Assembly (NCBI RefSeq): GCF_013004105.1
Contig: NZ_CP053085.1
Location: forward strand, 3,224,001-3,288,000
Reading direction: 5' to 3'
From: Gemmatimonas groenlandica
GTDB lineage: Bacteria > Gemmatimonadota > Gemmatimonadetes > Gemmatimonadales > Gemmatimonadaceae
DNA: 64,000 nucleotides
A program made the position numbers and the translations under genes. This document shows positions 58,731 through 64,000 of this stretch, piece after piece. How positions within the stretch are numbered: position 1 is the first letter of the stretch; each line of letters starts with the position of its first letter. The notes beneath the pieces were generated by a model, which saw only the letters and a program-made list of their open reading frames with translations, was not told the DNA's origin and searched no databases.

Positions 58731-59276
58731 TCACTTGAAGCCCAGATCCACGTCACCGTCGAGGTCCAGCTCAAAGTCGCAGTGCTCCTGCCCAATGCCC
58801 CGTGGCGACGGATCCGGCACCCTCCGCTTGATCAACAGCGTCGGAAAGCGGATCGACGTGCCCTCGCAGTGGAAGGCCTCGTAGTGCAGCATACCCGGGT
58901 GCTCCACGCCGTACACCGTCCGGAACGTGCGCGTGGTGCGCCGCGCCAGCTCACGCAGGCCGGCCTCCGTCGCGACGACGTCGGCGTAGAAGTTGGGCGA
59001 CCCTAGCGCGCATGGGTCGTCAGGAAGCGCCGTGGGCCGACTCCAGCCGAGTCGCTGCATCCGTGCATACTGCCGTTCATCCAGCAGCAACTCCGGCGGC
59101 TCGATGTAGCCGTTACCCGCCGCCTCGGCCCGGATGCCGTAGGCACCCTGTCCGGCAAACTGCACGTACTGATTCGCCCGCTTTCGCGCGATGATCAGGA
59201 ACTCGTCTTCCGCCAACGCTCCGATGCAGGCGGCGAGGTTCTTCGTGAAATCGCGCCAGTGTCTGTTCACAGCCAT
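58731..59276 (-). CDS. TY-Chap-like domain protein
   Basis: 181 aa from the ATG at 59276 (GGAGGGTCCC upstream). WRDFTKNLAACIGALAEDEFLIIARKRANQYVQFAGQGAYGIRAEAAGNGYIEPPELLLDERQYARMQRLGWSRPT resembles the small TY-Chap fold found in actinobacterial and other hypothetical proteins. A second part ends in an acidic tail (DFELDLDGDVDLGF). The function is unknown. It lies outside the restriction island, with the island ending near 58.6 kb. Confidence 0.5.
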   Translation of the reverse strand: MAVNRHWRDFTKNLAACIGALAEDEFLIIARKRANQYVQFAGQGAYGIRAEAAGNGYIEPPELLLDERQYARMQRLGWSRPTALPDDPCALGSPNFYADVVATEAGLRELARRTTRTFRTVYGVEHPGMLHYEAFHCEGTSIRFPTLLIKRRVPDPSPRGIGQEHCDFELDLDGDVDLGFK

Positions 59277-59378
59277 GGGACCCTCCTCAGGTGAGGTGCG
59301 GTGAGCACTCGGCTCACACCGCAACATGCGTGGGGGGTCTGACAGTGACCGCGACGCGCTCTACCAACCATGCGCCGC

Positions 59379-59413
59379 GCAGCACGACACCCGTTGGTCG
59401 AATGTCGTGCTGC
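59379..59413 (-). terminator. Hairpin after the Ig-like lipoprotein gene
   Basis: GCAGCACGACA (59379-59389) and TGTCGTGCTGC (59403-59413) are perfect 11-bp arms with a 13-nt loop. It starts 23 nt past the stop codon of the minus-strand Ig-like gene, but there is no T-run. Confidence 0.5.
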
Positions 59414-59436
59414 CCGTATTGCCTGCGCCGTCCGAC

Positions 59437-60939
59437 CTACCGAACCCGCTTCGCCTGCCTCGTCTCCACCGTGCTGGCCGTCCACACCGGCCACGCCCGC
59501 AGCAACACCGAGCCATCCGCCGCACTCGACGCCGCCACCGCACGCGCCGCCGCGTCGACCGACACACGCGCCGCTCTCGGCACACCACGCGCCGTCTCAT
59601 ACGCCGCCATCACCCGCGCTCCTTCCGCGAGCGGCATCGCAACTTTACCACCCGCCCCCGGCGCACCCGCCACGATCGCGTTGCTCGGGCACATCGTATA
59701 CAGCGGCGCCACCAAGGGAGCCAACCCGGTTACACGAAAGATCGTAGCCTTCGTTGCACCCATGAACTCGCCGAAGCCGAAGCCGAACTGACGTGAAGCC
59801 GCGATCTGTGCGGCGAAGGTCTTGGTGCTGCCGTTCGTCCCCGGATGCCACAACGTGCGATAGTCGGGCGACAGCTCGCGCCAGGTGGCGCCCTGGGCGG
59901 CGCCGCCGTCAAAGAGATAGGCGACGGAACCGTTCTGCGTCACGATGTGCGGTGTGCGTACCCACAGAGAGAAGTAGCCGTCCGTTCCGCACGACACGAC
60001 GAGTTCGGGCCGGTCGTTGACGCCAGAGCGATTGGCCACCGCGATGTCCGCCTCGATCGAGACGAACGCGCTCCCACCTGACGTGAAGGCGCGCCAATCG
60101 TACGCCGTGATGCTTGTGGTCCACAGCCCGCCATCGATGAGCAGCTGTATCGTGAACGTCCCCGCCTGTAGCGGCATCAGCATGCCGTTCGAGTTCACGA
60201 CCGCACGGCCTGCCTCGGTGACGCCCCAGATCGCCGGCGGCGTGACCACCGTGCCATCGGCCAGGCGCGCCGTGATGGTGTACGGGTAGCTGTCTCCCAC
60301 CTTCACTCGCGTTGCGCCGTTGAACACGACGGTCGCGATGTTGTACCGCACCGTGAGCACGACACTGCCCGTGCGTCCTTCACTGGTGGCCGAGATGGTC
60401 GTGGTACCCGGTGCAATCGCGAGCACGTTGCCCGCGGCCGATACCTGTGCCACGCTCACGTCGCTGCTGCTCCAGCTCACCGCGCGATTGGCGAGCGTCG
60501 CGCCCGCGGCGTCACGCAACAGGGCCGTAAATCCCGACGCCGAACCCGGCGTGAGCGTGGTCACCCCCGTCACGCTCACCGACGCCACCGGAATCGGGAT
60601 CACCGTGATCGTCGCCGTGCCCGTCTTCCCCTCACTCGTAGCCGAGATCGTGGCCGTACCCACCGCCACACTCGTGATCACGCCGTTCGCGTCCACCGAG
60701 GCCACCGACGGCGTCGCCGAGCTCCACGACACCGCGCGTCCCGTGAGCACCGCGCCCGCTGACGTGCGCAACTCCGCCGTCGCACTGGCACTCTGCCCCA
60801 ACTGAACTGTGCTCGGCGCGATCGCGACCGTCACCGTGGACAATACCGGTGCCGGCGGCGCGACCGGTCCATCGGTTCCCCCGCCGCCGCACGCGGTCAT
60901 CACAACCATCATCACCACTGCATACGCAACACGTTGCAT
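59437..60939 (-). CDS. Bacterial Ig-like (BIG2) lipoprotein
   Basis: 500 aa. A lipobox (YAVVMMVVMTACGGGG) is followed by tandem BIG2 domains: about 30-110 (VSWSSATPSVASVDANGVITSVAVGTATISATSEGKTGTATITV) and about 115-200 (VSWSSSDVSVAQVSAAGNVLAIAPGTTTISATSEGRTGSVVLTV). A third related segment follows to about 285. The last 200 residues form a separate domain (ADIAVANRSGVNDRPELVVSCGTDGYFSLWVRTPH). It is a surface-exposed adhesive or structural protein of unknown ligand. The very similar BIG2 units suggest recent internal duplication. Confidence 0.85.
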   Translation of the reverse strand: MQRVAYAVVMMVVMTACGGGGTDGPVAPPAPVLSTVTVAIAPSTVQLGQSASATAELRTSAGAVLTGRAVSWSSATPSVASVDANGVITSVAVGTATISATSEGKTGTATITVIPIPVASVSVTGVTTLTPGSASGFTALLRDAAGATLANRAVSWSSSDVSVAQVSAAGNVLAIAPGTTTISATSEGRTGSVVLTVRYNIATVVFNGATRVKVGDSYPYTITARLADGTVVTPPAIWGVTEAGRAVVNSNGMLMPLQAGTFTIQLLIDGGLWTTSITAYDWRAFTSGGSAFVSIEADIAVANRSGVNDRPELVVSCGTDGYFSLWVRTPHIVTQNGSVAYLFDGGAAQGATWRELSPDYRTLWHPGTNGSTKTFAAQIAASRQFGFGFGEFMGATKATIFRVTGLAPLVAPLYTMCPSNAIVAGAPGAGGKVAMPLAEGARVMAAYETARGVPRAARVSVDAAARAVAASSAADGSVLLRAWPVWTASTVETRQAKRVR

Positions 60940-61076
60940 CAGACTCTCCGTTGATTGTCATCACGGCATCGTCATTGGCCATGTGATCAAGCTCGGAGAG
61001 GGGTCTGACAACACCTGTGCCGCACCCAGAACCAGGCGGCGTCAAAACTCCTCAAATATTCCTTTGCAGTTGCAGT

Positions 61077-61148
61077 TCTTCGCGCCCTTCGCGAACGTCG
61101 CGCCCTTCGCGTCAAGCCGTTGCCGTTGCAGTTCCCGTTGCCGTTCGG
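61077..61148. repeat. TTCGCG and GTTGCC repeats
   Basis: TTCTTCGCGCCCTTCGCG, then GTCGCGCCCTTCGCG and GTCAAGCCGT, belongs to the same family as 10231-10273 and the arms at 14.27-14.46 kb. It is followed by CGTTGCCGTTGCAG and CGTTGCCGTT units. The 215-bp gap upstream of the Ig-like gene start (60940-61154) otherwise contains no gene. Confidence 0.6.
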
Positions 61149-61154
61149 GCCCGC

Positions 61155-61547
61155 CTACGGATGCGCCGCACTCACCCCGTACGCCGCGTGCAGGTACGCC
61201 GTGATGTCATCGGCGCCCGTGCAATACGGCCGCCCCGTGTCCGGACTCTCACGAAGCAACGCCGCGTGCTCTGGCCGCGCGTTCAGTACCACCAACACCG
61301 GACAGTTCTGATACGCCTGCCCAAGCAACTCCACGATCGGCGCGCGCGGCCGCGGCAGGTCGACATAGGTCACGTCGAGCTGGGTCCGGAGACGCGGGAA
61401 GTAGCTCAACAACCCTTCAATGCGCGCGCAGTCGGTGCAGTGGTACGCGCCCGGGCCGAGTGCGGGGTCGGCAAAGTCGGCGCGTAGGAGAAACAGGTGG
61501 TCGTGAATCATGGCCATGTTTGAAACTTCATCATCGCATTCACTCAT
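61155..61547 (-). CDS. DUF3088 protein
   Basis: 130 aa from the ATG at 61547 (GGGAG six bases upstream; internal ATGs at 61517 and 61511 are less likely). DUF3088 pattern: HLFLLRADFADPALGPGAYHCTDCARIEGLLSYFPRLRTQLDVTYVDLPRPRAPIVELLG. The CTDC pair could form a redox or metal site, as in thioredoxin-like proteins. It is divergent from the kinase gene 51 bp away. Confidence 0.85.
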   Translation of the reverse strand: MSECDDEVSNMAMIHDHLFLLRADFADPALGPGAYHCTDCARIEGLLSYFPRLRTQLDVTYVDLPRPRAPIVELLGQAYQNCPVLVVLNARPEHAALLRESPDTGRPYCTGADDITAYLHAAYGVSAAHP

Positions 61548-61598
61548 GTCCACTCCCAAAAGTCGCGCTTCGCCCCAGCGTGTCGTATCGTTGCGCAC

Positions 61599-63014
61599 GT
61601 GAGCTCTCCCCACGCCCGTCTCGCCGACGCCATCGCCGACCGCTACACCATTCTCCGCGAAGTGGGCGAGGGTGGCATGGCCACCGTGTTCCTGGCCGAA
61701 GACCGCAAGCACGATCGCAAGGTCGCGCTCAAGGTGCTCAAGCCGGAGCTGGCGGCGGCGCTCGGCGCCGATCGCTTTCCGCGCGAAATCAAGACCGTCG
61801 CCCAGTTCAACCACCCGCACATTCTCTCGCTCTACGACTCGGGCGAGGTGCAGGGGTTTTTGTTCTACGTCATGCCGTACGTCGAGGGCGAGTCGCTGCG
61901 CGAACGGCTCGATCGCGACAAGCAGCTGCCCGTCAACGACGTCGTCCGCATCATGCACGAAGTGGCCGACGCGCTTGCCTACTCTCATGCGCGTGGCGTG
62001 GTACATCGCGACATCAAGCCGGGCAACGTGTTGCTGTCGGGGCGTCATGCCGTGGTCACCGACTTCGGCGTCGCCAAGGCGGTGAGTGCGTCGGGTAACG
62101 ACAAGGCCACCACCACCGGCATGGCGGTGGGCACGCCGCAGTACATGGCGCCCGAGCAGGCGATGGGCGAAGTGGATGTCGATCATCGCGCCGACATCTA
62201 TGCGCTGGGGCTACTCGGCTACGAAATGCTGGCCGGTCGCCCCACCTTCGACGCGCCGTCGGCGCAGGGGCTGCTGGCGGCGCACGTGATGGCCGTGCCC
62301 GCCGACATTCAGACGCTGCGCCCTGACACCCCACCGCTCTTGGCCGCCGCGATCATGCGCTGTCTCGCCAAGCAACGTGACGATCGCTGGGCCAGCGCCG
62401 ACGAACTGCTCGCGCAACTCGAGCAGATTCCGAGTGCGCCGACTGGCGGTATGACGCCGGCGCAGACGGCGCCGCACAAGGCCACGGCGGTTCGGCCGGC
62501 GTCGCGACGCGGCGCACTGATCGGCATCGCGACCGCGGTGCTCGTACTCGGCGGCGCCGCCGGCGCGCTGTACGTGAATCGCAACAGCACCAGCGACAGC
62601 GCGCGCATCGAAAAGATGGGCGTCATGCCGATCGAAGACATCTCCGGAAAGGACTCCCTGTTCGTGGCCGCCATGCACGATGCGCTCACCAGCGCCCTCA
62701 CCCGCGCCAACGTTGGCGCGGTGGCGTCGCGCTCGGCCATGATGCGCTACAACAAGAGCAGCAAGACCACTGAAGAAATCGCCGGAGAACTCGCACTCGG
62801 CGCCATCGTGGAAACCACCGTGTTCCGCGCGGGCGACATCATGCGTATCAACGTGCAGCTCAGTGACCCGGTCACCACCCGCGTGATCTGGTCGGATACC
62901 TACGAACGGAACGTCAGCAACGTGCTCGCGGCGCAGAGTGAAGTCGTAGCCCTCGTGGCCACCGGCATCGGCGGCGCGTTGAGCGGAACGAAGACCTTGG
63001 GAGAACGGAAATGA
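61599..63014 (+). CDS. PknB-type Ser/Thr protein kinase
   Basis: 471 aa from a GTG start. The kinase domain has the glycine loop LREVGEGGMATVFLAED, VALKVLKPE (catalytic Lys), HRDIKPGNVLL (HRD), TDFGVAKAV (DFG) and GTPQYMAPEQ. One membrane helix (GALIGIATAVLVLGGAAGALYV, near 305-325) leads to an outer domain of about 145 residues. That domain resembles the FlgO/TolB-N-like substrate-sensing part (MGVMPIEDISGKDSLFVAAMHDALTSALTRANV). This kinase/TolB arrangement is very common in Gemmatimonadota. It overlaps the next gene by 4 nt. Confidence 0.93.
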   Translation: MSSPHARLADAIADRYTILREVGEGGMATVFLAEDRKHDRKVALKVLKPELAAALGADRFPREIKTVAQFNHPHILSLYDSGEVQGFLFYVMPYVEGESLRERLDRDKQLPVNDVVRIMHEVADALAYSHARGVVHRDIKPGNVLLSGRHAVVTDFGVAKAVSASGNDKATTTGMAVGTPQYMAPEQAMGEVDVDHRADIYALGLLGYEMLAGRPTFDAPSAQGLLAAHVMAVPADIQTLRPDTPPLLAAAIMRCLAKQRDDRWASADELLAQLEQIPSAPTGGMTPAQTAPHKATAVRPASRRGALIGIATAVLVLGGAAGALYVNRNSTSDSARIEKMGVMPIEDISGKDSLFVAAMHDALTSALTRANVGAVASRSAMMRYNKSSKTTEEIAGELALGAIVETTVFRAGDIMRINVQLSDPVTTRVIWSDTYERNVSNVLAAQSEVVALVATGIGGALSGTKTLGERK

Positions 63015-64000
63015 AGCGCTGGCCCTTCGTCTTGACGCTGGCACTGCTCGCCGCCTGTGGCGGAGCTGACACGATCACTGCCAATGCGGTACCGACGGCC
63101 GTCGCGCTATCACCTGACGGCGTGCGTCACGCCTCCGCATCGTTCTCGCCGGATGGGAAGCACATCGCCTATTGGACGCCGGCCGCCGATTCCACCAAGG
63201 ACTGGGTCCTTACGGTGGCGAACGCGGATCTGAGCGCACCCACCACGATGCCTGTGCGCGCGAATCAGCCCGATATGCCGGTGTGGCATCCCGATGGCAC
63301 CAGGCTCGCCACCGTGTCGTCGCAGTATTCGGCCACGTGGGACATCGTACAGGTCACACTCTCCACCGGTGACGTGAAACGGCTGACCTCAGATCCCGGG
63401 ATTGAAGACCCGAACGCGTGGAGTGGGGACGGCCGTACGATCGCCTTCGTGCGCTCATCACCCGAGGGTTCCATCCGCTCCGACATCCTCACGGTGGCCG
63501 ACGGCAGCAGTCGGCCATTGGTGCCCGGAGAATTGCGTCCGCACATCGGCCTGCCCTCGCCCGATGGTGCGCACGTCGCGTACATGCTGGGCAACGGGTC
63601 GGCATTCACGATCTGGATGGCGGACAGCGTGGGCGGTAACCGACGGCCGCTCACCACCGAGGGGCTGGAAGTCGACGTGCCAAACGGCTGGTCTCCCGAT
63701 GGCAAACACTTTCTGTACATCTCCAACCGCACCGGCACGTCCGACTTGTGGATCGCGTCGGTTGACGGGAGCCCGCCGCGACAGCTCACGCGTAACGTGC
63801 GCAATGATTACGACGGAGCATGGTCTCCCGATGGTCAATCGATCGCCTTCCTTTCGGATCGCGGTAAGCAGACCGACATTTGGGTGATTGCGGCGGCGGG
63901 CGGAGAGGAACGTCGAGTCACCAACACGCCTGCCGAGGAGCATGGGCCGCTGACGTGGCGCGGGGGAACGAACGAGGTGGTGTTCAACGCCGGGATCACG
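63011..64000 (+). CDS. TolB/PD40 propeller lipoprotein, 5' part
   Basis: The ATG (63011) overlaps the kinase stop as ATGA, and no stop codon occurs before the window ends, so the gene continues to the right. The signal is a lipobox (VLTLALLAACGGAD). Repeated PD40 blades are plain: FSPDGKHIAYWTP, WHPDGTRLATVSS, WSGDGRTIAFVRS, PSPDGAHVAYMLG, WSPDGKHFLYISN and WSPDGQSIAFLSD. It is probably a periplasmic sensor or secreted substrate-binding partner of the adjacent kinase. Confidence 0.9.
   Translation, partial: MKRWPFVLTLALLAACGGADTITANAVPTAVALSPDGVRHASASFSPDGKHIAYWTPAADSTKDWVLTVANADLSAPTTMPVRANQPDMPVWHPDGTRLATVSSQYSATWDIVQVTLSTGDVKRLTSDPGIEDPNAWSGDGRTIAFVRSSPEGSIRSDILTVADGSSRPLVPGELRPHIGLPSPDGAHVAYMLGNGSAFTIWMADSVGGNRRPLTTEGLEVDVPNGWSPDGKHFLYISNRTGTSDLWIASVDGSPPRQLTRNVRNDYDGAWSPDGQSIAFLSDRGKQTDIWVIAAAGGEERRVTNTPAEEHGPLTWRGGTNEVVFNAGIT

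Overview
The window is high-GC bacterial DNA that looks like Gemmatimonadota, probably close to Gemmatimonas. The reasons are a diderm flagellum (P- and L-ring genes), a PASTA-less PknB-type kinase coupled to a TolB/PD40 lipoprotein at the right edge, many secreted hydrolases, and short G/C-rich intergenic repeats. This placement is inference. No rRNA, tRNA, CRISPR array or intact transposase was recognised.

Region 1 (1-8.5 kb) is a flagellar operon: flgF (partial), flgG, flgA, flgH, flgI, a short flgJ, flgN, flgK and csrA, with mostly overlapping or near-touching genes. It is followed by a divergent degenerate sensor-kinase gene and then motA-motB. Region 2 (8.6-17.4 kb) holds a degenerate EAL-HDOD protein, a frameshifted glycine-zipper lipoprotein gene, an ABC exporter pair, a very acidic protein, a GlcG/HbpS protein, a PAS histidine kinase, and an FKBP isomerase overlapping a DUF1289 gene. 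A large inverted repeat encloses an intrinsic terminator at 14.27-14.46 kb.

Region 3 (17.5-35.6 kb) is metabolic and envelope functions. It contains an aldo/keto reductase divergent from its likely HxlR regulator with a clear shared operator, an ECF sigma factor with a zinc-motif anti-sigma/thioredoxin-like fusion, a PaoABC-type molybdenum aldehyde oxidoreductase operon, a PEP-CTERM protein with two exported ferritin-like proteins, an alpha/beta hydrolase, an S9 peptidase, a DUF5009-type acyltransferase, a GT4 glycosyltransferase, a beta-propeller lipoprotein, and two small membrane proteins.

Region 4 (35.6-38.9 kb) is a toxin-antitoxin patch: vapBC, a decayed DUF4258-like toxin with an intact DUF2283 partner, higBA, and DUF433 with a truncated DUF5615 toxin. 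An M28 peptidase follows.

Region 5 (41-58.6 kb) is a defence island. It begins with mobile mystery protein A and a wrecked mobile mystery protein B (Fic) gene. Then, all on the minus strand, comes a type I restriction-modification locus in which a SIR2-HerA pair sits between hsdM and hsdS, and an AlbA-type ATPase sits between hsdS and hsdR. The five genes hsdM-sir2-herA-hsdS-albA overlap by 1-4 nt at every junction. A helicase-HNH nuclease fusion and a small protein lie upstream. This is the most interesting part of the window: an abortive-infection type module physically woven into a restriction system.

Region 6 (58.7-64 kb) has a TY-Chap-like protein, a bacterial Ig-like lipoprotein, a DUF3088 protein, a Ser/Thr protein kinase and the start of a PD40 propeller lipoprotein that runs off the edge.

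Gene expression shows one recurrent feature. Several autoregulated genes (hxlR, aldo/keto reductase, vapB, higB) have a plausible -10 box only 5-6 nt before the start codon, which predicts leaderless mRNAs.
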